A DNA stretch of 53,988 nucleotides from Maricaulis sp048270095 (GCF_048270095.1 NZ_JBLWTL010000020.1:1-53988); one strand, 5' to 3'; counted from the first letter of the stretch, positions 16,119 to 25,339 are shown. Notes: a model not told the origin generated them from the letters alone. Translations and numbers: made by a program.

Positions 16119-17534
16119 ATGGCAGACGACACCAAATCGACACCAACATCCAGTGCCAGCGCCATGTGGGGCGGCCGTTTTGCGGCCGGCCCCTCGGCGG
16201 TGATGGAAGCGATCAATGCCTCGATCGATATCGATCAACGCATGGCCGAAGAAGATATCGCCGGATCGCTGGCTCATGCCGCGATGTTGGCGGCGACCGG
16301 GGTGATATCAAGTGCTGACGCCGCAGAAATCACCCGCGGACTGACACAAGTGCGTGAAGAGATCCGCGCCGGCAACTTCCCCTGGTCGGCCGCGCTTGAA
16401 GACGTGCACATGAATGTCGAATCCCGTCTGAAGGATATCATCGGCGAACCGGCCGGACGGCTGCACACGGCGCGCTCGCGCAATGACCAGGTCGCGACCG
16501 ATTTCCGCCTCTGGCTACGCGCCGCCTGTGACGGTATCGATGCCGGGCTCGAGGCCTATCAACGCGCCCTGGTCGAACAGGCTTCAAAGCATATCGACCA
16601 GGTCATGCCCGGCTTTACCCATTTGCAGACCGCCCAGCCGGTCTCGCTGGCGCACCATCTACTGAGCTATGTCGAATTGGCTGAGCGTGATCGCGGCCGC
16701 TTTGCCGACGCGCGCAAACGTCTCAATGAAAGCCCGCTCGGCTGCGCTGCCCTGGCTGGGACGGCCTTTCCGATCGACCGCGACATGACCGCCAAGGCGC
16801 TCGGCTTTGACCGGCCCATGGCCAATTCGCTCGACGGCGTTGCCGCGCGCGATTTTGCGCTTGAAGTGATGGCCGCCGCCGCGATCTGTGCCGTCAACCT
16901 CTCGCGCTTTGCCGAAGAGATCGTGCTCTGGTGCACGCGCCGATTTGGCTTCGCCACCCTGTCGGATGCCTGGTCGACCGGGTCGTCCATCATGCCGCAA
17001 AAGCGCAATCCCGACGCCGCCGAACTCGTCCGCGCCAAGCCGGGCCGGATTATCGGTTCGTTGACCGGGCTGCTGGTCGTGGTAAAGGGCCTGCCGCTGG
17101 CCTATTCCAAAGACCTGCAGGAAGACAAGGCGCCCGCCTTCCAGGCCGTCGATGACCTGGAACTGGCCCTCGCGGCGATGGCCGGCATGGCCGCCGATCT
17201 CACCTTCTATGGCGAGGCAATGGAGGCAGCCGCCGGCGAAGCCTATTCCGACGCGACTGATCTGGCTGATTTCGTTGTGCGCGAACTGGGCAAGCCCTTC
17301 CGCGATGCGCATCACATTTCCGGATCGATTGTCCGCCTTGCCGAAGCGGCCGGCGTGCCGCTGGCTCAACTGCCGCTTGAGACCATGCAATCGGTCGAGC
17401 CCGGCCTCGACGAACGCATCTATTCAGTGTTGAGTGCACGCGCCTCGATGCAGAGCCGGACCAGCTTTGGCGGCACCTCGCCGTTACGGGTAGGCGAGCA
17501 GGTCGAAGCCTGGAAAGCCCGCCTGTCGGCATAA
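16119..17534 (+). CDS. argH: Argininosuccinate lyase
   Basis: A 471-residue argininosuccinate lyase of the fumarase/aspartase superfamily, the last step of arginine synthesis (argininosuccinate to arginine and fumarate). MWGGRF opens the conserved part, TARSRNDQVATDFR and the HLQTAQPVS stretch carry substrate contacts, and GSSIMPQKRNPD near 288-299 is the family signature with the catalytic serine loop. The ATG at 16119 gives a short threonine/serine-rich leader before MWGGRF. It begins a plus-strand operon with the small lipoprotein. Confidence 0.97.
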   Translation: MADDTKSTPTSSASAMWGGRFAAGPSAVMEAINASIDIDQRMAEEDIAGSLAHAAMLAATGVISSADAAEITRGLTQVREEIRAGNFPWSAALEDVHMNVESRLKDIIGEPAGRLHTARSRNDQVATDFRLWLRAACDGIDAGLEAYQRALVEQASKHIDQVMPGFTHLQTAQPVSLAHHLLSYVELAERDRGRFADARKRLNESPLGCAALAGTAFPIDRDMTAKALGFDRPMANSLDGVAARDFALEVMAAAAICAVNLSRFAEEIVLWCTRRFGFATLSDAWSTGSSIMPQKRNPDAAELVRAKPGRIIGSLTGLLVVVKGLPLAYSKDLQEDKAPAFQAVDDLELALAAMAGMAADLTFYGEAMEAAAGEAYSDATDLADFVVRELGKPFRDAHHISGSIVRLAEAAGVPLAQLPLETMQSVEPGLDERIYSVLSARASMQSRTSFGGTSPLRVGEQVEAWKARLSA

Positions 17535-17542
17535 AGGAAAGC

Positions 17543-17704
17543 ATGATGAAACGCCTGTATAGCCTGATCCTGATCCTCCTTGGCACCACATCGCTGGCGG
17601 CCTGCGGCCTGCGCGGCGATCTCGAGCGGCCCGATCCGATGTGGGGCCATCCGCAGGACGCGGAAGCAGCGGCCGACGCGGCGGATGACAGTGCCGGTCG
17701 ATAA
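17543..17704 (+). CDS. lptM: Small lipoprotein, LptM-like
   Basis: A 53-residue protein, too short for usual ORF calling. It has a lipoprotein signal peptide with lipobox LAAC (cysteine at 21), followed by CGLRGDLERP, which matches the CGxxGxLxxP core of LptM (YifL), the lipoprotein that helps mature the LptDE lipopolysaccharide export pore in E. coli. Its place directly after argH agrees with a very common proteobacterial order argH-lptM-lysA. The start ATG ATG lies behind AAGGAAA. The tail is acidic and disordered. Confidence 0.82.
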   Translation: MMKRLYSLILILLGTTSLAACGLRGDLERPDPMWGHPQDAEAAADAADDSAGR

Positions 17705-17788
17705 CGCATTGCCCGCAGACGTCACACTTCAACAAAACGTAATGCTTACCGCGCTATCCGGCGCGCCGCAGCGTGCTAGATTTGCCCC

Positions 17789-20332
17789 ATGCACCGTCGG
17801 TCCCTGATCGTCGCATGGTGCGCTCTGATGTGGGAGCGCGCTGTGCCTGTGGTCTGGCCAGGTCTTGCCTGGGCAGCGAGCTTTGCCGTGCTTGCCCTGC
17901 TGGGTCTGTGGGAAAGTATCGGCGACCCCTGGCGCGGCATTTATGCCCTCTCCACCTTGGCCGGCGCGGTCTGGTTGACCCGCAGGGGCCTGACCGGTTT
18001 TGCCTGGCCTCAGGTCGAAGACCTCGCCCGCCGCGTTGAAGAAGATTCCGGCATCAGCGCCCGGCCGCACGAAGCCCTGCTTGATACCCCGCCCACCGAT
18101 GATCCCGCCGCGCTCCAGGTCTGGCATGAGCACCAGGCTCGCATGGCCCGGCGGCTCGACCTGGCCCGGGCCCGCCGGCCCAAGGCCGCCTGGGCCCGAC
18201 AGGATCGCTGGGCGCTGCGCGGAAGCCTGACCCTGGCCCTGCTGGTCTCCTGGTTCATGGCCGGACCGGCCGCACAGGACCGTCTCGGCGAAGCCTTCAG
18301 TCTCGCGCCGATCCAGGTCGGCGGGCTCGATGTCAGCGTTGATGCCTGGATTGACCCGCCCGCCTATACCGGCCGGGCTCCGATCTTTCTGTCTGCCGAG
18401 ACTCGCACAATCGAGGTCCCGGCCGGATCAAGCTTCATCGCCCGTACCGCCGGCAGCCGCCGCGCCCCGGTGCTGACGCGCCGCGACGGCGCCGGCTCAG
18501 AGCGCGCAACGTCCACCGCGATCGGTGACAGCGTGTGGGATAGCCGCCTGGCGATTGCCGATGATGCGACTATCCGGCTGGCCGCTGGCCCGACGCGCCA
18601 GAACTGGACCCTGACCGTTATCCCCGACCGCGCGCCCGTTGTGCGTCTGCTCGCCGTGCCCGATGCCAATTCCAGCGGCGAGATCGACCTGCAATTCTCC
18701 GTCGTCGATGATTATGGCGCCACCGCCTATGCGCTGGAATTGCGGCCCGAGACTGATCCCGGCGCGCCATGGGAACGCATCGAGATCACCCCGGCCGGCA
18801 TCACCAATCTCGACACGGAAGACGGTGTACGCACCCTGCTCGAAACTGCGCAGCACAAGCTGGCCGGCAGCCGGGTCACGATCCGTATCGCCGCCGATGA
18901 TGCCGGTGGCAATACCGGACGCTCGCCAGAGCTGGGCATCACCTTGCCCTCACGGATTTTCCTCGATGCACTGGCCCGCGCCGTCGCCGAACAGCGCCGC
19001 AATGTCCTCAATGCCAACCAGGCCTACGCACCATTACCGGTCCGGCCCGTCCTCTATGCCGAGGATGTCGCGCCGGGCATGGCCTATCTCGCCGACGAGC
19101 CGGAGCGCCGCATTGAGCGCGCGCCGGAAGGCCTGCAATTCGCCGCCCGTGCGCTTGATGCCATCACCGATGCGCCGACGCACTTTTTCGACGATGCTGT
19201 CGTCTATCTCGGCCTGCGCGCCAGCGTTCAACGTTTGCGGCGTTCGCGCCAGCAGGCGGACCTGGCCGGGCTGGAAGCCGATTTGTGGCAAATCGCCCTG
19301 CGCGCCGAACTGGGCTCGCTGGCGGATGCCGAGGCCGCACTGCGCGCCGCCGAGCGGGCGCTGATGGAAGCCCTCGCGCGCGGTGCCGACGAGACCGAGC
19401 TGGCCGCCCTGTTCGACGCCTTCCAGGAGGCGATGGACAATTACATGGCCGCGATGGCCGCCGAGGCCGCACGCAGCGGCGAGATGGCCGATGCCCAGGC
19501 CCAGTCGCTCGACGGCGCTGCGCTACAGGAAATGCTCGATGCCCTGCGTGAAGCTGCCGAGCTCGGCGACACCGCAGATGCCCGCCAGGCCCTGCAACAA
19601 TTGAGCGAATTGCTGCGCAATATGCAGATGCAGATGGGACAGGGTTCCGGCGAGGGCGAGCAAAGCGATCCGATCTCCGAAGCCATCCAGGACGCACTCG
19701 AAGAACTTGGCGATGTGATCGGCAGCCAGCGCGATCTGCAGGACCAGACGTTCGGGCTCGACCAGGAGCAGGAATCCGGTGGTGCCTCACAGCCTCAATC
19801 GGGTGGCCAGACCGGCCAGCAGGACGGAAACATGCCGCAAAGCCTGGCAGAGAACCAGAATGGTGGCGGTGCCGGTGCGCAGTCGCTAGGCGCCATGCAG
19901 GACGCACTCGCCCAGCAGCTCGCCGAGGCGCAGCAGGCGCTGCCCGGAGGCGGCAGCGAATCGCTCGCCCAGGCTGGCGATGCGATGCGCGCGGCAGCCG
20001 ATGCGCTTGGCGAAGGTGACGCGGCAGCCGCTCTGGAAGCCCAGGATGACGCGCTGGCAGACTTGCGTGCCGGCGCTGAACAATTGGCCGAGGAATTGCT
20101 CGAGCGCATGCAGGACGCCCAGGGCGAGGCCGGCGAAGGCGAGCAGGAACGCGATCCACTCGGCCGTCCCTCGGAAGGCGCCTTTGCCGATGGCAGTGGG
20201 GTCGAAGTCCCTGAGGAAATGTCGCGGGCCCGTGCGCGCAGCATCCTTGAGGAATTACGCCGCCGAGCAGCCGAAGCCGGGCGCCCGCAAGACGAGCTCG
20301 ACTATATCGAACGCCTGCTCGACCGCTTCTAG
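17789..20332 (+). CDS. DUF4175 (TIGR02302) family large membrane protein
   Basis: An 847-residue protein of a family largely restricted to alphaproteobacteria. The N-terminus holds two membrane helices near 24-65, and a third lies at about 150-168 (SLTLALLVSWFMAG). The middle is a periplasmic beta-rich region, and residues 520 onward are alanine/glutamine/glutamate-rich coiled coil with a glycine/glutamine low-complexity stretch around 650-700 and a C-terminal basic helix. Function is unknown; genomic linkage to lysA, argH and ftsEX suggests an envelope role. In relatives lysA precedes this gene; here there is only an 84-base gap after the lipoprotein gene. Confidence 0.85.
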   Translation: MHRRSLIVAWCALMWERAVPVVWPGLAWAASFAVLALLGLWESIGDPWRGIYALSTLAGAVWLTRRGLTGFAWPQVEDLARRVEEDSGISARPHEALLDTPPTDDPAALQVWHEHQARMARRLDLARARRPKAAWARQDRWALRGSLTLALLVSWFMAGPAAQDRLGEAFSLAPIQVGGLDVSVDAWIDPPAYTGRAPIFLSAETRTIEVPAGSSFIARTAGSRRAPVLTRRDGAGSERATSTAIGDSVWDSRLAIADDATIRLAAGPTRQNWTLTVIPDRAPVVRLLAVPDANSSGEIDLQFSVVDDYGATAYALELRPETDPGAPWERIEITPAGITNLDTEDGVRTLLETAQHKLAGSRVTIRIAADDAGGNTGRSPELGITLPSRIFLDALARAVAEQRRNVLNANQAYAPLPVRPVLYAEDVAPGMAYLADEPERRIERAPEGLQFAARALDAITDAPTHFFDDAVVYLGLRASVQRLRRSRQQADLAGLEADLWQIALRAELGSLADAEAALRAAERALMEALARGADETELAALFDAFQEAMDNYMAAMAAEAARSGEMADAQAQSLDGAALQEMLDALREAAELGDTADARQALQQLSELLRNMQMQMGQGSGEGEQSDPISEAIQDALEELGDVIGSQRDLQDQTFGLDQEQESGGASQPQSGGQTGQQDGNMPQSLAENQNGGGAGAQSLGAMQDALAQQLAEAQQALPGGGSESLAQAGDAMRAAADALGEGDAAAALEAQDDALADLRAGAEQLAEELLERMQDAQGEAGEGEQERDPLGRPSEGAFADGSGVEVPEEMSRARARSILEELRRRAAEAGRPQDELDYIERLLDRF

Positions 20333-20359
20333 CGGCGACCGCGTCTGTTCACAGTGAAA

Positions 20360-21163
20360 TCAGTGGTGTCCGGCGTCGGGTTGCGGCGCGTGATCGGCGG
20401 CAGGAGCGGTGTGGCTGTCAGTGGCGACGGCCTGTTCCGGTGCGTGCTCAGCTGTGTGTGCGGGCTCCGGGGTCACACTGTGGACCGGTGTCGCATCCGC
20501 GACCAACACAACCTCGACCTCAGCCGAGGCCGGTGGTGGATCGCTGACGACAGTGCGGAAATCGCGAACCTGACCGGCTGGAACCGCAGCACCTTGCAGG
20601 CCGACACTCCATTCCAGCAGGGACTCGCTGTTTTCGTCGCGCAGGATGGCACGCAGGGCAGGCAGGGCCCGCGAGCGGCGGTCGAGATTGCTGATCGTGC
20701 CCTCGATGACCAGCAGCGGCACGCCATGGGCATTGTCGCGGGTGACGGTCAACTCGCCAACCGTGAAGCCGTAGGGATTCACTTCGGCCCCCATCGCGGC
20801 ATAGGCCGAGCTGGCCCGTGGCCACAGGGTGACAATATCAACCCGGAAGATCCAGGACGCGGTGAGCAGCAAGGCACAGGCAATGGCCAGCCCGCCCCAG
20901 GCACCGCCTGCAACGGCGGCCGACATGGTCCGGCGTTTCTTGGCCTGGCGCTCACGGAAAGCGGTATGCGGTTTGCTCTCGGCTGCGGAATCGGCTTCTG
21001 GGGGTGCCGGTTGCAGTGTCGGCAGATCCGAGGGATCCTCGGCTTCGGCGGTCCAGACATGGGCGCAGGACGCGCAGCGCACGCGGCGGCCATTCAGGCC
21101 AATCGCATGCGGATCGGCGCGATACCGCGTAGAACATGAAGGGCAGCTGAGTACTATGCTCAT
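20360..21163 (-). CDS. MJ0042-type zinc-ribbon membrane protein (DUF3426-like)
   Basis: A 267-residue protein. The first 35 residues are a zinc ribbon with CPSC (Cys7, Cys10) and CASC (Cys30, Cys33), the MJ0042 family pattern. A proline/acidic linker, a membrane helix (about 80-104) and a periplasmic DUF3426-like domain follow, where the WSVGLQGAAVPAGQVRDFRT block is typical. The tail is rich in His, Ala and Pro. It regularly lies divergent from ftsE in alphaproteobacteria; the two starts are 95 bases apart. Function is unknown. Confidence 0.85.
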   Translation of the reverse strand: MSIVLSCPSCSTRYRADPHAIGLNGRRVRCASCAHVWTAEAEDPSDLPTLQPAPPEADSAAESKPHTAFRERQAKKRRTMSAAVAGGAWGGLAIACALLLTASWIFRVDIVTLWPRASSAYAAMGAEVNPYGFTVGELTVTRDNAHGVPLLVIEGTISNLDRRSRALPALRAILRDENSESLLEWSVGLQGAAVPAGQVRDFRTVVSDPPPASAEVEVVLVADATPVHSVTPEPAHTAEHAPEQAVATDSHTAPAADHAPQPDAGHH

Positions 21164-21258
21164 CTGAGTCGCTTACGCCTTATCCGGTTCATCCGCGCCC
21201 ATGGAGAAATTCCATCGACCCGAGCCTTGCACAATCGCCAAACAGCGCCGCAGAACCG

Positions 21259-22002
21259 GTGATCCGCTTCGACAATGTCGGAATGCGGTACGGGCACGGT
21301 CCCGAAGTGCTGCGTGATCTCTCATTTGATTTACCACGTGGTTCTTTCCAATTCCTCACCGGACCGTCCGGTGCCGGCAAGACATCGCTCTTGCGGCTGA
21401 TCTATCTCGCCGCCAAGCCGTCGAGCGGGCAGATTTCCTATTTCGGACGCGACGCCGCGGAGCTGACCCGCAAGGAGATGCCGCTCCTGCGCCGGCGCAT
21501 TGGCGTGGTTTTTCAGGAATTCCGTTTACTCAATCATCTCAGTGTGTTCGACAATGTCGCCCTGCCCTTGCGCATCGCCGGGCGGCGGCGGCAGGACTAT
21601 GCTGAAGACGTCGCCGAACTACTCGCCTGGGTCGGCCTGGGCGAGAAAATGGATGTCGTGCCGGCCACATTGTCCGGCGGAGAACAACAGCGCGTCGCCA
21701 TCGCCCGTGCGGTCGTCGGACAGCCGGAAATCCTCATCGCGGACGAACCAACCGGCAATGTCGACCCTGAAATGGGCATGCGGCTGTTGCGGCTGTTCGC
21801 CGAGCTGAACAAGCTGGGCACCACCATCATCATCGCGACGCATGACCTCTCCCTGGTGCGCATGCTCGACGCGCCAGTGATGTCATTGTCGAACGGACAT
21901 CTGCATATCCGCGCGCCACGCAGCCAGCGCCAGGCACAGGCCAATGCCGAGCAGGAAGAGGCCGCAACCGATACCACGGCCACGGAGGCGCCCGATGAGT
22001 AA
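21259..22002 (+). CDS. ftsE: Cell division ATP-binding protein FtsE
   Basis: A 247-residue ABC ATPase. Walker A is GPSGAGKTS (about 35-43), the signature motif is LSGGEQQR near 137-144 and Walker B is ILIADEPTGN near 159-168. With FtsX it forms the complex that activates peptidoglycan hydrolysis at the division site. The start is a GTG (21259), because the conserved MIRFDNVG begins there and no ATG or usable start lies upstream in frame. I see no clear ribosome-binding site before it. The C-terminal tail is glutamine/alanine-rich and overlaps ftsX by eight bases. Confidence 0.95.
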   Translation: MIRFDNVGMRYGHGPEVLRDLSFDLPRGSFQFLTGPSGAGKTSLLRLIYLAAKPSSGQISYFGRDAAELTRKEMPLLRRRIGVVFQEFRLLNHLSVFDNVALPLRIAGRRRQDYAEDVAELLAWVGLGEKMDVVPATLSGGEQQRVAIARAVVGQPEILIADEPTGNVDPEMGMRLLRLFAELNKLGTTIIIATHDLSLVRMLDAPVMSLSNGHLHIRAPRSQRQAQANAEQEEAATDTTATEAPDE

Positions 22003-22900
22003 CCGGGTTCCACCACCGCCGGCCGGCGGCGCCGGCGCCTTGCTGCCACCCGATTCCGGGCGAGACCGACCGCTCTTCGTGGTCGCGGCCATCCTGGTCT
22101 TCCTCGCCTGTATTGCGGCCCTGGGCGCACGCGGCGCCTGGCTGCAGGCACAAAACTGGACCTCGGACCTGGAGAGCAGCATCACCATCCAGATCCGGCC
22201 GATCGAGCTGCGCGACGCCCAGCTCGACGCTGAAGAGGCGGCCCGCATCGCCCTGACCGTGCCCGGGATTCTCGGCGCGACAGCGCATGATCGGGCTCAT
22301 GCCGAGGCGCTGCTGGCGCCCTGGCTGGGCGCGGGCAACCTGCCCGACGACCTGCCCCTGCCGCTTATGGTCGAGGTCCAGCTGGACCCGCAATTGCCGC
22401 CGCCGGGAGGCGCCCTTCAGGCGGCCCTGGACGCGGCCGGCCTGACCGCAACAGTGGACGATAACAGCCGCTGGGCCGGCGCGGTCCGGCGTGCCGCGCG
22501 AACGGCACAGACGCTCGGCCTCGCCATGATGTTCCTGTTGGCCGGCGCAGCAGCAGCGGTGGTCGCCTTTGCCGCCCGAGCGAGTCTGGCCGCCCGGATC
22601 AATGTGATCGATGCCCTGCATATTTGTGGCGCCGAAGACCGGTTCGTGGCTGGTCTGTTTGAGCGTCGCTTCTTCATGCTCGGACTGAAGGCCGGCATCG
22701 CCGGGGCGGCCTGCGCCGGACTGGTCGCGGTCCTGGCGAGTTTCGGCCAGGGTCCCGCCGACATGGCATTCTTCCTGCCGCACTGGGCGATGGACCCGTT
22801 TGAGCTCGCCCTGCTGCTGCTCGCACCGGTGCTGGCCGGAACAACAGCCGCTATTTCAGCCCGTCTCGCTGTTGCCTCGGACTTGCGGGGGCGGTGGTAA
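21995..22900 (+). CDS. ftsX: Cell division protein FtsX
   Basis: A 301-residue permease-like partner of FtsE with the expected layout: a cytoplasmic proline-rich N-terminus, a first membrane helix (about 27-47), a periplasmic domain of about 110 residues, then three helices (about 169-192, 220-240, 265-290). The RINVIDALHICGAEDRFVA stretch is the coupling region seen in FtsX proteins. The stop TAA shares its final base with the ATG of a 34-codon ORF (TAATG). Confidence 0.93.
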   Translation: MSNRVPPPPAGGAGALLPPDSGRDRPLFVVAAILVFLACIAALGARGAWLQAQNWTSDLESSITIQIRPIELRDAQLDAEEAARIALTVPGILGATAHDRAHAEALLAPWLGAGNLPDDLPLPLMVEVQLDPQLPPPGGALQAALDAAGLTATVDDNSRWAGAVRRAARTAQTLGLAMMFLLAGAAAAVVAFAARASLAARINVIDALHICGAEDRFVAGLFERRFFMLGLKAGIAGAACAGLVAVLASFGQGPADMAFFLPHWAMDPFELALLLLAPVLAGTTAAISARLAVASDLRGRW

Positions 22901-23004
22901 TGGCCAAAATCGGCCTCAATCGCAGCAATAAATGGTCTGTCGATATTTACGACGGGGCGGGCTTGTCACCTCATGCCCTCACGCCAGAGCGGGTAGACGC
23001 ATGA
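22900..23004 (+). CDS. Candidate 34-residue small protein between ftsX and the YdcF gene
   Basis: A short ORF read from the sequence. Its ATG overlaps the ftsX stop (TAATG at 22898-22902), and its TGA overlaps the ATG of the YdcF-type gene (ATGA at 23001-23004), so it precisely bridges the two genes in the third frame. Third-position GC is moderate (about 60%). The peptide starts MAKIGLNRSNKWSVDIYDG and is soluble and unrelated to anything I recognise. It may encode a real small protein or serve only to carry ribosomes from ftsX to the next gene. Confidence 0.45.
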   Translation: MAKIGLNRSNKWSVDIYDGAGLSPHALTPERVDA

Positions 23005-23591
23005 AACAGGGCATTGGTATCTTGCGGGCCTTGGCCTTTGTGATCCTGGCCGCAGGCCTGATCGGCTTCGCAGCCTATGCCGGACTCGTTTCCAGCTATG
23101 CCCTGCCCGATGACGATCTCAGCGCCGATGGCATTGTTGTCCTGACCGGGGATCAGGGTCGGCTGACGGCCGGTGCGCAATTGCTGCAAGACGGGCGATC
23201 GCGGCACTTGCTGATTTCAGGCGTTCACGCCTCGGTGACGACCGAACAATTGCGGGCCCACACCACACTCTCAAACGAACAATTCACCTGCTGCGTCGAG
23301 CTCGGGCGCCAGGCCGGCGACACGGTTGGCAATGCCCGCGAAACTGCACAATGGGTGCGCAGCAACGGCTATCGCCGCTTGATCATCGTGACCTCAGACT
23401 ATCATCTGCCCCGCAGTTTGATCGAGATGGACATGGCCATGCCTGACGTTGAATTCATCGCCTATCCGGTCCGCACAACCCCGCCCTGGCGCAATCCCCG
23501 CTCGGCCCGGCTCTGGCTCCAGGAATACGCCAAATACGCGACGGTCCGGCTTGGCCGCGTCTTGCTGCCGGCACAGGACACCCCGTCATGA
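23001..23591 (+). CDS. YdcF-like DUF218 membrane protein
   Basis: A 196-residue protein with one N-terminal membrane helix (about 10-30) and a DUF218 domain in the periplasm. The visible DUF218 marks are DGIVVLTGDQGRLTAGAQLL, HLLISGV, and TSDYHLPRSLIEM with YPV following. DUF218 proteins (YdcF, SanA, ElyC) are linked to cell-wall and undecaprenyl-lipid handling. The start ATG at 23001 sits just before the membrane helix; an earlier ATG at 22932 would add a basic, unlikely leader. Overlap with plsC is ATGA. Confidence 0.85.
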   Translation: MKQGIGILRALAFVILAAGLIGFAAYAGLVSSYALPDDDLSADGIVVLTGDQGRLTAGAQLLQDGRSRHLLISGVHASVTTEQLRAHTTLSNEQFTCCVELGRQAGDTVGNARETAQWVRSNGYRRLIIVTSDYHLPRSLIEMDMAMPDVEFIAYPVRTTPPWRNPRSARLWLQEYAKYATVRLGRVLLPAQDTPS

Positions 23592-24331
23592 CCGCTATCC
23601 GATCAATCATTTTCCAGGTCTATATGTATGGGCTGATGGCGATCATGGGGTTGGCGGGCACACCGCTTCTGCTCGGCCCGCGGCGCTGGGCGCGTAATTA
23701 TCTGAGGCTCTACCTCGCCATCATCTGGTTCGGTCTGCGCTGGATCTGCGGTGTCCGTTTCGAGGTTCGCGGCCGCGAACACCTGCCCGAGGGCGGCGCG
23801 CTGATTGCCTCGAAGCATCAGAGCATGTGGGAGACGCTGGCCTTCTGGGGCATTCTCGATGATCCGGCGATCATTCTGAAGAAATCGCTCGTCTATATGC
23901 CCTTCTTCGGCTGGTTTGCCGTCAAGCTGGGCAATATCAGTGTCGAGCGCACGGCCGGCTCAAAAGCCCTGCGCAAAATGCTGCGCGATGCCGCGACCCG
24001 CGGCAGCGAGGGCCGCCAGGTGCTGATCTTCCCCGAAGGCACGCGGGTCGAGCCCGGCGAGCACCCGGATTTCAAGCCCGGCATTGCCGGCCTCTATCAG
24101 TCGATGAACCTGCCCTGCGTCCCTGTGGCGCTTAATTCCGGCGTCCATCTCCAGCCCTATTGCGGGCTGAAGAAACCGGGCCTGATCGTGGTCGAATTCC
24201 TCGAACCGATCGCCCCCGGCCTGCCCAAGGCCCAATTCATGCAAACCCTGCATGAGCGTATCAATCTGGCTGCCGATGCCCTGCTCGACGAACAGCCAGC
24301 CGAGACTGCCGACCGGGAGAGCCTTGCGTGA
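23588..24331 (+). CDS. plsC: 1-acyl-sn-glycerol-3-phosphate acyltransferase
   Basis: A 247-residue acyltransferase of phospholipid synthesis, turning lysophosphatidic acid into phosphatidic acid at the inner membrane. Membrane helices are at about 5-30 and 38-56. The catalytic HX4D motif appears as HQSMWE (His77 to Glu82), a glutamate variant that I recall in many alphaproteobacterial members. FPEGTR near 149-154 is the second acyltransferase motif. It overlaps the previous gene by ATGA and the next gene by GTGA, so the three are translated as a unit. Confidence 0.93.
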   Translation: MTAIRSIIFQVYMYGLMAIMGLAGTPLLLGPRRWARNYLRLYLAIIWFGLRWICGVRFEVRGREHLPEGGALIASKHQSMWETLAFWGILDDPAIILKKSLVYMPFFGWFAVKLGNISVERTAGSKALRKMLRDAATRGSEGRQVLIFPEGTRVEPGEHPDFKPGIAGLYQSMNLPCVPVALNSGVHLQPYCGLKKPGLIVVEFLEPIAPGLPKAQFMQTLHERINLAADALLDEQPAETADRESLA

Positions 24332-25338
24332 GTATTCCAAAGCGTTTTTTGTTTCCGGTTCTCGGTATTCTCGTTGTTCTGGTCCTCTATACGGCCTACT
24401 GGCTGCACGCCAAGAGCACGATAGAGCGCGAAGTCGGCGTCTGGATCGCGCGCCAGGAAAGCGCCGGCTATCTCATCGAGCAGGAGCGGGTCCGCGTGAC
24501 CGGCTTCCCCTATCGTTTCCAGGTCGAACTGACGGCACCGCGAATGCAGGCGCCGCAAAGCGATGGCGGCTGGAATGCGCGACTGGAAATGCTCAAGGCA
24601 CATGCCCTCTTCTACGACTTCCGCCACTGGATCATCGAGTTCGATGGACCGCTCTGGCTGGAATACGATGCCGAAACACCGACATTGCTGGAACTTGACG
24701 CGTCACTGGCGCTGGTCAGCCTGGCCAGCAATGATCGCGGCGAGACGATCCGGATCGGGGGCGAATTCAGCGATGTGCGGATTGCAACCCGCTCGGGCCA
24801 GGCCCCCGGCCTTGAAGCCATCGAAAGCCTGTTGTTTTCCGGTGCCGTCGCCGAGGATGACACATTGCGCCTCCGGCTTGAGGCCACCGGTCTCTCTGCC
24901 AGCGCCGCCGTCATCTCGCCCGAAATCGAGCGCGCATTCGGCAGTTCGGCCGAGCTGGCACGGATGGACCTGACTGTGACCCGATGGGCGACGCTCGCCA
25001 TTGATGCTGATGCGGCCGCATGGAGCCGCGCCGGTGGGCAATTACTGATCGCCGAATCGGCTCTGGAATGGGGTCCGGCGCAATTGTCAGGTGTCGGCGA
25101 ATTCACCCTGGACGCCAGCGCCGAGCCCGATGGCCGTCTGTCATTGCACATCACAGACCCGGACGCGCTCGCCGACGCCCTGGTTCAGGCCCGACTGGTT
25201 CCGGCCGAGAACGAACAGGCGCTGCGCCTGGCGGCGATGATGGCCCCGCGCGGCCCCGATGGCGTCGCCCTGCCCTTCCGCATTCGCGACGGCGGCGTTT
25301 ATCTCGGGCCTGTCAGGCTCGGCGATCTGGAGAATTGA
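24328..25338 (+). CDS. DUF2125 family protein
   Basis: A 336-residue protein with a GTG start overlapping the plsC stop. An N-terminal membrane helix (about 7-25) is followed by a long beta-rich periplasmic part with the DUF2125 opening pattern ARQESAGY...VTGFPYRFQVELTAP. The family is alphaproteobacterial and of unknown role; similarity in layout to AsmA-like bridge proteins suggests an envelope-lipid context, which also fits its place after plsC. That function is inference. Confidence 0.82.
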   Translation: MSIPKRFLFPVLGILVVLVLYTAYWLHAKSTIEREVGVWIARQESAGYLIEQERVRVTGFPYRFQVELTAPRMQAPQSDGGWNARLEMLKAHALFYDFRHWIIEFDGPLWLEYDAETPTLLELDASLALVSLASNDRGETIRIGGEFSDVRIATRSGQAPGLEAIESLLFSGAVAEDDTLRLRLEATGLSASAAVISPEIERAFGSSAELARMDLTVTRWATLAIDADAAAWSRAGGQLLIAESALEWGPAQLSGVGEFTLDASAEPDGRLSLHITDPDALADALVQARLVPAENEQALRLAAMMAPRGPDGVALPFRIRDGGVYLGPVRLGDLEN

Positions 25339-25339
25339 C

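Noticed and set aside
23588..24331. The HX4E variant in PlsC as an inactive enzyme
   Set aside because: A glutamate here is, as I recall, common in alphaproteobacterial PlsC proteins and the FPEGTR motif is intact.
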